NCBI GenBank assembly: GCA_963666505.2
Contig: CAXXXL010000003.1
Location: forward strand, 930,001 to 994,000
Direction: 5' to 3'
DNA: 64,000 nt
Origin: JABGQS01 sp963666505
GTDB taxonomy: Bacteria; Bacillota; Clostridia; Christensenellales; SZUA-584
Made by a program: the position numbers and the translations under genes. The notes under the pieces were generated by a model. That model ran no database searches. It was not told the DNA's origin and saw only the letters and a program-made list of their open reading frames with translations. Position 1 is the first letter of the stretch. Every line of letters starts with the position of its first letter. This document shows, piece by piece, positions 22,651 through 32,386 of this stretch.

Positions 22651-24198
22651 TTAAAGAAAGATTAACGTTGCAGCAACTCCCACGATTCCAAGAACAGCTA
22701 ATATTGAGATCGCTTTTACAGGCATTACTCCATTTTTGCTCATCGCTTTACCAAACATTCCAAACACGAACGGGTGAATTAGGAACGGCATTGCAAATAT
22801 AAATAATATTAACTGCGAAGACTGAACGGCAATATTCACTGTTTCAAACATTCCTCCCTGAATAGCCGCAAACAACCCGAAATGTGAAATAGCAGCGCTG
22901 TTTGCCATTGCAGCATTCTCTAAATTCATCCCTACAAGCGATAGCATTAGAAAACCGCCAAACACAGCGACTAACTGCCATCCTAATGAGAACAGCATCA
23001 GCCCTTTAAGCTCTCTTGAGTCTTCATTCTTAGCTTTTTTTAATACTCTTAGAGATAAGCATGTTAATACTATGCCAGCTACAATAACCAAAATAGCTGG
23101 AATTAAAACTTGCGGTTTAAGAAGAGAGCCAATGGCCTTGCTTGCTGCCGCAGCTAAGATTGTAAATACGAACAAGTGACCTAGGAAAGGAACATTAATA
23201 GTAACTGGAGCCCTCTCTTTTGCTGCTTCTCCCAAATCTCCTGCAGTACACGCTCCTGTCAAACCTGAATGAGATAATGAACCCGCCATACCAGGTGCTA
23301 AAATATCCACCTTGTTTGATTTACCGACTACTGCAATCAGCCAAATTCCGATGAACATCCAGAACAGCTGACCAAAGAAACCAAAAGCCATAACCTGCAT
23401 CATGCCATCCAAACTAAAAGCTTCTAGTAATCTTGTTCCTCCGATTAGGAACACCGCTGCTAAGACCATTGGTATTCCTCCAAACAACAAAGCTCTCATA
23501 GTTGGACCGAACCGCCAGTGTGAGAATATCATACCAAGGCCACTACTGATAACCATTGCAAAGAATATTTGGGGAAGACCAATGAACCCTTTAATCCCTT
23601 GTGATATCAATTGAGATATATACAAAATTAAAATAATCATGCAAAGCTCGACAACACCTCGCATCAAATATCGTCTTTTATTCTGAATTTTAGCTTTACT
23701 GTCAATTAATATAACCGCACCAGACAGCCCAAAGAATGCAATTAAAGGATAATACTCAGATAGAAAATCATCGGCCCCTGTAATCATACGAAAAACGCTT
23801 ATGATTCCGAGTAAAATAAAAAATGATCTTACGATAAATACAAACTGTGTGCCTTTTGTTCCAAGCATTACCTCTCGTTCATTTAAAATAACATCATCTT
23901 CTTTCGGTAGCTTGGGATTAAAGAATGTGTTCCTGATTTTCTGTCCGCCAACGAAGAATGCTACAATTAAAGCAGTTACTGTAGTTGATGAGGCAAGTCC
24001 GACGATAGGAAACTCAGCCAGTCCGGGTTCTACCAACCCTGATGTTTTAAATATCATTCCGAGAGCCAGACCAAATACAACGATTATAAGAATGGGGGAA
24101 TACTTAGTTCCGGCTACAACTGACCTTGAAATGAGTACTATTGATAATAGTATCAACAACGTAATAAAAAAATGAATCAGGACTTCCATTAAGCTCAT
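22651..24198 (-). CDS. Polytopic membrane protein, possible transporter
   Basis: 515 residues with about 13-14 hydrophobic segments, Gly-rich turns and few charges, typical of a secondary transporter. Features: an early cytoplasmic-like charged loop (NTFFNPKLPKEDDVILNERE, ~95-115), repeat-like segments GMIFSHWRFGPTMRALLFGG and APGMAGSLSHSGLTGACTAGDLGE (~320-345), and a Gly/Ser-rich re-entrant-like region. The general architecture recalls glutamate:sodium symporters (GltS), but I cannot confirm a family. AGGAG precedes the ATG. It stands alone between terminators and transposon scrap. Substrate unknown. Confidence 0.6.
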   Translation of the reverse strand: MSLMEVLIHFFITLLILLSIVLISRSVVAGTKYSPILIIVVFGLALGMIFKTSGLVEPGLAEFPIVGLASSTTVTALIVAFFVGGQKIRNTFFNPKLPKEDDVILNEREVMLGTKGTQFVFIVRSFFILLGIISVFRMITGADDFLSEYYPLIAFFGLSGAVILIDSKAKIQNKRRYLMRGVVELCMIILILYISQLISQGIKGFIGLPQIFFAMVISSGLGMIFSHWRFGPTMRALLFGGIPMVLAAVFLIGGTRLLEAFSLDGMMQVMAFGFFGQLFWMFIGIWLIAVVGKSNKVDILAPGMAGSLSHSGLTGACTAGDLGEAAKERAPVTINVPFLGHLFVFTILAAAASKAIGSLLKPQVLIPAILVIVAGIVLTCLSLRVLKKAKNEDSRELKGLMLFSLGWQLVAVFGGFLMLSLVGMNLENAAMANSAAISHFGLFAAIQGGMFETVNIAVQSSQLILFIFAMPFLIHPFVFGMFGKAMSKNGVMPVKAISILAVLGIVGVAATLIFL

Positions 24199-24488
24199 AA
24201 AACGACTCCTCCTAATATTCTTTTTTCCCGTGGAGATAACATTGTAACATAAATAGTGTGAGTATTATACATAAAAAACACTTTTTTTATCACAAAGTGT
24301 TTTTTTCAACTTGTTTGACTTCTAAGCCAGTTGCTAGTGCAAAATATGTATATAATCTGTGGTGTGAAGGAGCATGTCTTTTGCAATGGATAATCTATGA
24401 AGAATAAGATAATCCCTGAAAGTATAACCGGGAATCTCTTTATAAATTCTTGAAAGATAACATTTACTTATGAAATACTTATTTGTCA

Positions 24489-24758
24489 TCATTTAAATGA
24501 CCCAACCCTATTAATACTACAGCGCTGAAAGTGAATTTTGCAGCCTGGATATTTTGTTGGAAGTATAGCCACTGGTGCCGGTGGCCGGGAAACAAGCGGG
24601 CTATAAGGCCTGACTGTATTGTAATCATGTCGCCATTGCTCAATAAGGATTCTTGCTTCAAACTTTTTATTAAACATTTCGCCGTTCAACAATGCATATC
24701 TCATCTTACCGCTGCGGATTCTTATTGCAACTCTAAATCTATGTGCATTGTGGAGCAA
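24489..24758 (-). pseudogene. IS3-family OrfB C-terminal fragment
   Basis: The frame reads RYALLNGEMFNKKFEARILI, then EQWRHDYNTVRPYSPLVSRPPAP, the standard C-terminal end of IS3-family OrfB (compare WVTYYNTIRPHSALGGKPPAP at 4270-4330). The DDE core and element ends are missing. The flanking bases 24199-24485 and 24759-24922 hold no recognisable gene; 24253-24310 is an AT-rich region that includes the upstream side of the membrane protein gene. Confidence 0.8.
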
Positions 24759-24922
24759 TTAAATATTAATCAGGATAGGCTATACATTTACCCCAAACCC
24801 TCCCAAAAGCATAAAGGCGTTTACTTTTGGGTAAAAACGCTGCGCCAGGCTTTGACTAACTGCAACGGTTTTCTGGTTTTGAGTGTTTAATAATTTTTAT
24901 GATAGCATTTGCATAACAGCCA

Positions 24923-26188
24923 TTATTTGCTTGGCTTACGCCGTGCTCTTTTGCCATTGTAGCTGCTGTAGTTCTTGGAACTGCCGTGGCCTTTGTATGG
25001 CCTGCCAGAAGATGGCCGCTTGTTGTTATAGCTTGGCTTAGTTGACTCTGTGGTTATCGTCAACGGGAACGGATGATCAGGGATTTCTGTGATTTGCTTG
25101 TTGCACAGCTTTTCGATTTTCATAAGCAGCTTGATTTCATCATAATCACAAAAGGATATCGATTTTCCGCTTAGCCCTGCTCTGCCGGTACGACCAATAC
25201 GATGGACATATGTCTCCGAAATCTCTGGTAAATCAAAGTTAATTACATGCGAAAGCTCGTTGATATCAAGCCCTCTTGCTGCAATGTCTGTTGCAACCAA
25301 AACACGGGTTTTTTTGATTTTAAAGTTGTTGAGCGCCCTTTGCCTGGCCGTCTGCGATTTGTTGCCATGGATTGCCTGCGCATTAATATTTTTTCGGATC
25401 AGATCACGAACTACACGGTCTGCTCCGTGCTTCGTGCGTGTGAATACCAGCACCGAAATGATTCCCGGATCTTTCAGCAGATGCAGCAGAAGGTTCCTTT
25501 TGTTTATCCTGTCTACGAAATAGACCGATTGTTCAACAGAGTCCACTGCAGGAGAAGATGGTGCGATTGTGATTTTCTCTGGGTCGTTTAGCATCGAATT
25601 CGCTAGTTGTGAAATTTCTTTTGGCATCGTAGCAGAGAAAAACAGCGTCTGTTTTTTTTCAGGTATTTTGGCGATGATACGTTTAACGTCATGGATCATT
25701 CCCATGTCGAGCATTCTGTCTGCTTCATCAAGCGTCAATATCTCTACGTGCCTCAAGTCGACCAAGCGCTGTTGCATTAAGTCCACAAGCCTGCCGGGCG
25801 TTGCAACAACAATATCGACACCTCTTATCAGCGCCTGCTCCTGCGGTTTTTGCGAAACGCCGCCAAAGATGGCACATGCTTTGAGGCCGGTATAGCGCCC
25901 GTATGTTTCATAGCTTTCGAATATCTGGAGCGCCAGTTCTCTCGTGGGTGTCAGTATGAGTGTACGGATATTGCGCCTGCCTTCTTTTCTGCTTTTGCTT
26001 AGGCGCTGCAAAGTCGGCACGGCAAACGCCGCTGTTTTTCCTGTTCCAGTCTGTGCGCAACCAAGTAAGTCTCTTCCGTCCAATATAGCCGGTATTGCCA
26101 ATTGTTGTATCGGTGTAGGATGGTTGTATTCCTCATTCTTCAAAGCCTTTAGAATTGAAGGTATAATCTTAAGTTCAGTAAATTCCAT
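24923..26188 (-). CDS. DEAD-box ATP-dependent RNA helicase (RhlE-like)
   Basis: 421 residues with all helicase motifs in order: Q motif PTPIQQLAIP, Walker A AQTGTGKT (~45), PTRELALQ, TPGRL, DEAD (~150), SAT (~182), then helicase domain 2 with ARGLDI and HRIGRTGR (~325). A basic, Gly/Ser/Tyr-rich tail (SSGRPYKGHGSSKNYSSYNGKRARRKPSK) probably binds RNA. Unwinds RNA secondary structure in ribosome assembly, cold adaptation or decay. Monocistronic and unrelated to its neighbours. Confidence 0.93.
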   Translation of the reverse strand: MEFTELKIIPSILKALKNEEYNHPTPIQQLAIPAILDGRDLLGCAQTGTGKTAAFAVPTLQRLSKSRKEGRRNIRTLILTPTRELALQIFESYETYGRYTGLKACAIFGGVSQKPQEQALIRGVDIVVATPGRLVDLMQQRLVDLRHVEILTLDEADRMLDMGMIHDVKRIIAKIPEKKQTLFFSATMPKEISQLANSMLNDPEKITIAPSSPAVDSVEQSVYFVDRINKRNLLLHLLKDPGIISVLVFTRTKHGADRVVRDLIRKNINAQAIHGNKSQTARQRALNNFKIKKTRVLVATDIAARGLDINELSHVINFDLPEISETYVHRIGRTGRAGLSGKSISFCDYDEIKLLMKIEKLCNKQITEIPDHPFPLTITTESTKPSYNNKRPSSGRPYKGHGSSKNYSSYNGKRARRKPSK

Positions 26189-27000
26189 TGTTTGTCCTAT
26201 CTGTAGTTGTTCAATCCCTGCTGATTGTTGCTATATAAGAAAGCAGGTTTTTTCTATTGACTAATCAATCATACATGTAATTACAACAAATATCAAATCG
26301 TACTACTGAATTTGGATTAAAAAATGATATGAGCACACTTTTATATAATTAATATGGAATGGCTGCATTTGGATAATTTTAATGAACAGTTCAATATGGA
26401 AAGATTGAAAAGCTACTAAGCACCGGAAGGATATTTGATACGTTTAGCTACGAGAAAAATTTACAATACAACTGGAATGGCTATATCTTGGCGGCCTGCG
26501 GAGCGCTTCGCATTAACGCTCAATATGTATAAAAACCTCTTCATTCCAAATCCACCTAAGAATCCAAAGGTATTTGTTTTTGGTACAAATTTTCCATGTA
26601 TTTAATTAGAACATTCGACGACTATAAAATATTAATAAAATTCAGAGAAAGAAATCAATTCAAAGAATATGGTCTGGAAGCTGCGAAACTGCAAATATTA
26701 AAATGGTTGGAATAGAAATCATGCATATGATACACAAAGGGCAGCTTGAAAAAATTCAAACTGTTCTTTCTTAAGTGTGCCTTAATTGTGATTTATATAT
26801 GATATATTAGCAGACACCGGATAAAAATAGAAATGGACTAGATATGGTTTTATATTCAAATATTTTTTTTTGCACCAAAACCGTTATATGGGTATCCGGA
26901 GATTACCCGTTAACTAAATTTGCCGGAAAGGTGAAATCGATGATATAATGTGGGCATTAGAATGCTAAAAAATACGGGAAAAAATATTAAGGGAATATAA
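26189..27000. other. 812-bp gap with one transposase relic
   Basis: AT-rich, no intact gene. Contains the transposase tail at 26709-26774. A weak TTGCCG ... TATAAT pair (26919-26924, 26944-26949, 19-bp spacer) may be the promoter of the ADP-ribosylglycohydrolase gene at 27001. The rest shows nothing I can identify. Confidence 0.5.
26709..26774 (+). pseudogene. Transposase C-terminal tail (second relic)
   Basis: Reads GIEIMHMIHKGQLEKIQTVL then TAA, matching the tail at 12127-12312 (GIEAMHMIYKGQIEEI). Only ~22 residues survive. Confidence 0.55.
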
Positions 27001-27903
27001 ATGGTGCTGGAACGAAACGAAAGAAAAAAGGCGATGTTGCTAGGCAGTTTTTTGGGCGATTCTTTTGTGCTGGGTGCTCACTGGATATACAATGTGAGGG
27101 CGATCAAGGCACGCTTTGGAGAATATGATGAGCCGCATGACCCGCTACCTAGCAGCTGGCACAAGGGGAAACATTTGGGCGATTACACGCATTACGGCGA
27201 TCAGGCAATGCTGCTTTATGATTACTTAAAAGAATGTCGGGGTCAATATACAGTCGATGGGTTCAAGACAGCATGGCGTCAGTATATGAACAGTTACAAC
27301 GGATATATGGACATGGCTAGCAAGGGATCGCTTAAGGCATTTATGAAGGGTGAAGCTATAGGATCTAAGTCCGACGAGCTGGGTGGGGCGGCGCGTATTG
27401 CACCTGTATTGTTTTTTATCGAGGAGCCGGCAACAGCACTTGACACAGCTATCAGCCAAAGTCGTCTCACACACAACAGTGAACTTTCGCTGCTAGCAAC
27501 AGAGTTGTTTGCACGTATGATATTAAAAATTTTGGAGGGCGAGATAGCGTCGGTTCCCAACATGCTGCGGGATTCATTGGACGCTGTGAGAGAGAACGGG
27601 AAGGATATCACGTTACTTGAAGAATATCTGTCAGCCGCCGAAACAGTGGCTAGCAAATCCGCTGTGGATATTGCAAAGGCTTTAGGGCAGAGTTGCCATG
27701 CTCGCCATGCAATACCTGTTATTTTTACGCTTTTGTTGACATCATCCGATTATCGAACGGTGCAGTCTCTGAACGCACGCATTGGCGGTGATTCGGCTAC
27801 ACGCGGTATGATTATTGGTGCAATACTTGGTGCAAAGAATGGTATGGATAACCTGCCGGCAGATTGGCTTGCGCAGGTAAAACGGCTACCAGAGCAGGAC
27901 TAG
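27001..27903 (+). CDS. ADP-ribosylglycohydrolase family protein
   Basis: 300 residues of the DraG/ARH family. The di-magnesium site is visible: LGSFLGDSFVLGAHW (~13-27), THYGDQAML (~63) and near the C-terminus ARIGGDSATRGMIIGAILGA (~262). The family removes ADP-ribose from arginine, from dinitrogenase reductase, or hydrolyses ADP-ribosyl small molecules. No ADP-ribosyltransferase or nitrogenase gene lies in the window, so it may act on free ADP-ribose conjugates. Monocistronic; the ribosome site (TTAAGGGA) is modest. Confidence 0.85.
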   Translation: MVLERNERKKAMLLGSFLGDSFVLGAHWIYNVRAIKARFGEYDEPHDPLPSSWHKGKHLGDYTHYGDQAMLLYDYLKECRGQYTVDGFKTAWRQYMNSYNGYMDMASKGSLKAFMKGEAIGSKSDELGGAARIAPVLFFIEEPATALDTAISQSRLTHNSELSLLATELFARMILKILEGEIASVPNMLRDSLDAVRENGKDITLLEEYLSAAETVASKSAVDIAKALGQSCHARHAIPVIFTLLLTSSDYRTVQSLNARIGGDSATRGMIIGAILGAKNGMDNLPADWLAQVKRLPEQD

Positions 27904-27932
27904 GAGAAAGTTGATTTATTGCATTTTTTTCT

Positions 27933-28151
27933 TCACATAAACCAGCAATCTCCTTCATAGAATAAGTAACACTGATGGCTGCGGAACGAGTACATATAAC
28001 GAGTCCTACTTCCCCCGGTCTTTAAACTAGTTGTGCGACATGCATCAATGATGTTGTCAGTTTTAAATCTTCTTCCTTTCTCCCACCAGAAAGCTTCAGA
28101 GAACAATTCCCCGTCAGGAAAGAAGAAGGTCGCTTCTACTTTTACATAAAC
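27933..28151 (-). pseudogene. Small conserved-type protein lacking a start codon
   Basis: A 72-codon frame on the minus strand ends at TGA 27933-27935. It reads VKVEATFFFPDGELFSEAFW, then WEKGRRFKTDNIIDACRTTS, GGSRTRYMYSFRS and YLFYEGDCWFM. This matches the pattern of short Firmicutes proteins of the type (V/F)ATF.pDG...W.DGr.f.id.V.d.R.A.S...GG...RY......YLF.E..RWF. The upstream in-frame codon after the stop at 28152-28154 is GTT with no ATG/GTG/TTG at the proper place, so the start appears lost. Function unknown. Confidence 0.55.
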
Positions 28152-28215
28152 TTAGTATTTGTTTACATGTTGGGTTTCATGCATATGTTAACCAATTAAA
28201 AAGGAAGGTGATTTG

Positions 28216-29274
28216 ATGAATCAAAATACAATTCGTTTGGGAATTGTTGGTGCCGGCAAGAATATGATGGATCGGCATATACCGAATTTTCGGGCCATGG
28301 AAGAGGTTGAGATTATAGGAGTATGTAACCGAAGCTTGGAATCGTCCAAGAAAGCCGCTTCCGAATATCACATTCCGAAAACATATGAGAATTGGCTTGA
28401 GCTGGTCAATGATTCGGCAATTGATGCTGTGGTTATCGGGACTTGGCCTTATATGCATTGTCCTGTAACACTTGCTGCAATACATGCAGGCAAACATGTC
28501 CTGTGCGAGGCCAGGATGTCCATGGATGCGAAAGAAGCCTTAGAGATGTACCGTGCTGCGAAGCAGGCGCCCGGACTAATCTGTCAACTTGTTCCTTCTC
28601 CCATCACACTAAGGGTGGATAAATATATAAAAAGATTGATTTCTGAAGATTTCCTTGGAGAGTTACTAGCTATAGAAATCGAAGAGGGAGGGACTTTCCT
28701 TGAATGCGAGACACCGTTTCATTGGCGGCAAGACAGTGACCGGAGTGGGTACAACACCATGAGCCTTGGCATTTGGTACGAAGCGCTGATGCGCTGGGCA
28801 GGAGAAGCAAATCGGGTTATGGCCATGGGAAAGACATTCGTAAAAATGCGGAAAGAGCCAGGAAGCGGGAAATTGCGATCAATACGAATCCCCGATCATA
28901 TCGATGTGTTGGCGGATATGGACTGTGGAGCTCAAACACATATACGAATTTCAAAAGTCACTGGCCTGGCGGACGAATCCAAAGCTGTATTGTACGGAAG
29001 CAAAGGTACCTTGTGCTTTTCCTCCGGCAAATTGTATGGAGCGAAAAAAGGAGAGGCAGAGTTGAAGGAAATGATAATACCTTCGCAAGAAGAAGGCCGC
29101 TGGAAAGTGGAAGAGGACTTCATCCACGCTGTCAAGAGAGAGAAGATCAACGGCGGAGGTGCCAACACCTCATTTGAGGACGGGCTGAAATACATGCTGT
29201 TCACGCAAGCCGTTTATCAAAGCATCACTACCGGTCGAGCTGTTTTTATAACAAAGGCAAAGACCATAAACTAA
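28216..29274 (+). CDS. Gfo/Idh/MocA-family oxidoreductase
   Basis: 352 residues from the ATG at 28216 (AAGGAAGGTGA upstream). N-terminal Rossmann fold LGIVGAGKNMMDRHIPNF (~7), then IDAVVIGTWPYMHCPVTL and GKHVLCEARMSM, where the usual EKP triad is EAR: the catalytic-side Lys is replaced by Ala-Arg. The C-terminal dehydratase-like sheet domain is full length. Loss of the EKP Lys suggests a changed reaction or an unusual substrate among sugar dehydrogenases. Stands alone, with a terminator directly after it. Confidence 0.8.
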   Translation: MNQNTIRLGIVGAGKNMMDRHIPNFRAMEEVEIIGVCNRSLESSKKAASEYHIPKTYENWLELVNDSAIDAVVIGTWPYMHCPVTLAAIHAGKHVLCEARMSMDAKEALEMYRAAKQAPGLICQLVPSPITLRVDKYIKRLISEDFLGELLAIEIEEGGTFLECETPFHWRQDSDRSGYNTMSLGIWYEALMRWAGEANRVMAMGKTFVKMRKEPGSGKLRSIRIPDHIDVLADMDCGAQTHIRISKVTGLADESKAVLYGSKGTLCFSSGKLYGAKKGEAELKEMIIPSQEEGRWKVEEDFIHAVKREKINGGGANTSFEDGLKYMLFTQAVYQSITTGRAVFITKAKTIN

Positions 29275-29287
29275 ATATTTATATAAG

Positions 29288-29332
29288 TTCCGCATGGTGT
29301 AATTGAACTTAAAAAGCTGTGCGGAGTTTTTT
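29288..29332 (+). terminator. Terminator after the 28216 gene
   Basis: TTCCGCA (29288-29294) pairs with TGCGGAG (29320-29326), followed by six T's. Confidence 0.7.
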
Positions 29333-30113
29333 ATTTACAAATAGTATGTTTAGGTGCCTTCGTTGCGCCGGTGAAGACCCTGGCTACATTTTGGGAAAGA
29401 GATTGCATTACTTGTTGAGGACAATCGATATAGAATATCTTTTTAACCTAGAACATAACCATCAATAGTTTAAAAGAGGGTCTGCCCCAATGAATTCAGG
29501 CGTTTAGGCCGGGAGATGTTTTTATGAGAGTCAAACGGTTGCAACACAACAAGAAGTGGTGCGAGGCATCCTTTTTTAAGTGCATTTTTTAAGATGTATT
29601 GGTTGATGCTGTATGAGAATTGGATTTGGATCGGGTAGGCTTTATCTTCAAACAATCTTTACACCGGTACATCAACGGGCATGTGCCGAATAATCAGGGA
29701 ACCAACTCACATCAGTATAATCTCTCAACCTAAACTGTCAGGTTCTGATAAGATATCAAAGCTTTTATGATGGGGGTATTTATCTAAATATATGTCTGCT
29801 AGTGAAGACAAATACTTAAAAAGTATGGTACAATGCACTAAGAATAATATTAACAAAGCAGCACTATCTTTCTGCAAATATCATCAAAAAAACAAGCAGA
29901 TAATAGGGATTGTTAATGGGTTATGTAGTTGATAGGTTTGATATCAGAACGGATTAAAGCCAAGCCAAAATCAAGTAATATTTTAACAGTATTGAAGGAA
30001 AAACCGAACAAACTTATATGCAAAATATGTGTTTCGCAATATGGTAGCTGCAGTTTATGTTTATTTTCTTGATATTATCTGAGGAATGAACAATTGATTA
30101 GGAGGTTATCAAT
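29333..30113. other. 781-bp gap without recognised gene
   Basis: AT-rich sequence with several short frames and no convincing ribosome site until the AGGAGG at 30102-30107 of the next gene. No promoter stood out clearly. It may be old transposon or gene debris; I see nothing in it that I can name. Confidence 0.4.
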
Positions 30114-31031
30114 ATGAGAACAATGGAGCTGGGAAGAAGCTCATTAAAAGTACCCATGGTCGCTGTTGGATGCATGCGTATAAATACTTTGAGTAAAGCC
30201 GAAGCAGAAAGGTTTATAAAGATATCGCTGGGAAACGGTGCGAATTTCTTTGACCATGCTGATATTTATGGACAAGGAGAGTGTGAAAAGATCTTTGCGG
30301 AAGCTATTCATATGAACAGCAGTATCCGGGAAGAAATTATTTTGCAATCAAAATGTGGGATTAGAAAAGGAATGTACGATTTTTCTAAAGAACATATCCT
30401 AAGCTCAGTTGATGAAAGTCTTAAGCGGCTGAAAACGGATTATCTTGATGTTCTGCTTTTGCATCGTCCAGATGCGCTTGCTGTGCCTGAAGAAGTTGCG
30501 GAAGCTTTTGATATTCTCGAGAGTGCAGGGAAGGTCAGAAATTTCGGTGTTTCAAATCACAACCCTCTGCAGATACAGCTGTTGGAAAAGCATATAAAAC
30601 AGCCCATCATTGTGAATCAGATGCAGCTTAGTATAACGAATTCAACAATGATTGCGGCCGGTATCAATGTAAACGTTGAAAACAATAATGCGATTGTTCG
30701 TGACGGAAGCGTTTTGGACTTCTGCAGAATTAACGATATAACGATTCAGCCATGGTCTCCGTTCCAGTATGGTACATTTGAAGGAGTATTCCTGGGCAAC
30801 GATAAATTCCCAGAGCTTAACAGGAAAATTGATGAGATAGCAAACAGGTATAATGTGTCCGATACTACGATTGCGCTTGCTTGGATACTGCGGCATCCAG
30901 CTGGTATGCAGCCGGTTATTGGGACGATGAATACAGATAGATTGAAGGATTGTTGTAAAGCGGCTGACGTCCGCCTGTCCCGAAAAGAATGGTATGAAAT
31001 ATATCTATCGGCGGGTTATAACCTCCCATAG
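30114..31031 (+). CDS. Aldo/keto reductase (YdhF-like)
   Basis: 305 residues. The AKR tetrad is visible: Asp and Tyr in FFDHADIYGQGECE (~45), Lys in LQSKCGIRKG (~78) and His in VLLLHRPDAL (~117). The C-terminal NADPH-binding part (IQPWSPFQYG, VSDTTIALAWILRHPAGMQPVIGT) is normal. AGGAGG seven bases before the ATG. Reduces sugar aldehydes or ketones with NADPH in the cytoplasm. Single gene; substrate unknown. Confidence 0.88.
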   Translation: MRTMELGRSSLKVPMVAVGCMRINTLSKAEAERFIKISLGNGANFFDHADIYGQGECEKIFAEAIHMNSSIREEIILQSKCGIRKGMYDFSKEHILSSVDESLKRLKTDYLDVLLLHRPDALAVPEEVAEAFDILESAGKVRNFGVSNHNPLQIQLLEKHIKQPIIVNQMQLSITNSTMIAAGINVNVENNNAIVRDGSVLDFCRINDITIQPWSPFQYGTFEGVFLGNDKFPELNRKIDEIANRYNVSDTTIALAWILRHPAGMQPVIGTMNTDRLKDCCKAADVRLSRKEWYEIYLSAGYNLP

Positions 31032-31198
31032 CGATATCGTTTTAAAAGAACTCATTATCAGCAGCCCGAAGGGATCCAAGCTGTTTTTTCGAAAAGCCAA
31101 CTATATAAAAGTCAAGTAGAAATTGGCGAATAAATAGTTGCACGACAAAAAGAGGTGAAAACCTCGGAAGAACCTTGAAAAATTAATATGGTTAAAGA

Positions 31199-32386
31199 TT
31201 AATTTTGAGGAACGAAGGTGTTGTTGTATTTAAGAATCGAAAAGACGACTCGGACTAGTTTCTTTGAAACATGACCAAGGGCGACAAGATGATGCTTTCC
31301 CTCCTTGCGTTTTCTGGCGTAATAATCGGCAAAAGTGCTGTCATTATGAATAATAAGTGATGCAGAAGTATGAAAAGCCCATCTCAAATATGATGATCCA
31401 CGCTTGGATATATTAAGCTTGTTTGCGTCATAGTTCCCTGACTGGTAGACGCCGGGATCAAGACCGGCGAATGCAAGCAGCTTGTCCGGAGATTTGAAGC
31501 GTAAAAAGTCGCCGATTTCCCCGATGATGATGGCGCCTGTCACATAGCTGATACCTGGGACAGATAAAATGACAGAGCAATGTACATCCATGATTTTGCG
31601 GATTTCAGCTTCGTAAGTTTTGATGTGCTTGCGCAAAGTACGAATCATTTCTACACAGAGCTTAATCTGGATGGCGTAGAGTTCGTCTTTGTCACCGATT
31701 GTGGTCTTGGACAGCTTCTTGATTAAAGTAGCAGTATGCAGCCCATGGCGGCCATTCGAGTGTTTTCTAATTGTGTTTGTCAGACCGTCGATTCTTGCCT
31801 TAGCGATATTCGCCGGAATGCCGTATTTCTGTAGTATCTCAAGCGAAACATTGATATGAAGCTTTGAAAATACTGACAAATACTCGGGAAACACCGTTGT
31901 AATTAGAACATGCAGCTCCTGCTTATGCTTGGTCAATTGCTTAACCAGAGAAATCCTGCGCCTTGATAATGATTTTAGAGAACGGCTGTGGTATGATGCA
32001 AGGGTATAGGGTTTGAACTCTTGGTTTCGCATGAGAAACATACAAATGGACTTGGCATCAATTGTATCGGTTTTTGTTTTACGAACAGACGATGCCTTAC
32101 GCTCCATATTGGTGAGCAGTGGGTTTATCAGCATGGTGTCGAAGCCATTACCGACAAGGTAGTGCAGGATATTATGGCTGTAATGCCCAGTGGATTCAAG
32201 CCCTATACGCACATTATCGTCACCTAGCTTATTAATTAAATCACAAATGAGCGTTTTCAATTCTTCGAATCCTTTGCTGTCATTGTTAATAGTAAGATAC
32301 TGTTCCGATTGCAAGTTTGCGTTGCTGACGATGTAACAGTCGTGTTTTTTACTTGCTGCATCAATGCCTACATAAATCATATTCAT
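31199..32386 (-). CDS. IS110-family transposase (bridge-RNA recombinase type)
   Basis: 395 residues starting at the ATG at 32386, preceded by AGGGG; the frame is open further upstream without signals. N-terminal RuvC-like DEDD domain: Asp in YVGIDAASKKHD, Glu in IGLESTGHYS, and KTKTDTIDAKSI. C-terminal Transposase_20 domain: LSVPGISYVTGAIIIGEIG, FAGLDPGVYQSGN and KRGSSYLRWAF with the catalytic Ser. Family members insert without terminal inverted repeats and use a bridge RNA from their non-coding end. Full length and undamaged. Confidence 0.9.
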   Translation of the reverse strand: MNMIYVGIDAASKKHDCYIVSNANLQSEQYLTINNDSKGFEELKTLICDLINKLGDDNVRIGLESTGHYSHNILHYLVGNGFDTMLINPLLTNMERKASSVRKTKTDTIDAKSICMFLMRNQEFKPYTLASYHSRSLKSLSRRRISLVKQLTKHKQELHVLITTVFPEYLSVFSKLHINVSLEILQKYGIPANIAKARIDGLTNTIRKHSNGRHGLHTATLIKKLSKTTIGDKDELYAIQIKLCVEMIRTLRKHIKTYEAEIRKIMDVHCSVILSVPGISYVTGAIIIGEIGDFLRFKSPDKLLAFAGLDPGVYQSGNYDANKLNISKRGSSYLRWAFHTSASLIIHNDSTFADYYARKRKEGKHHLVALGHVSKKLVRVVFSILKYNNTFVPQN

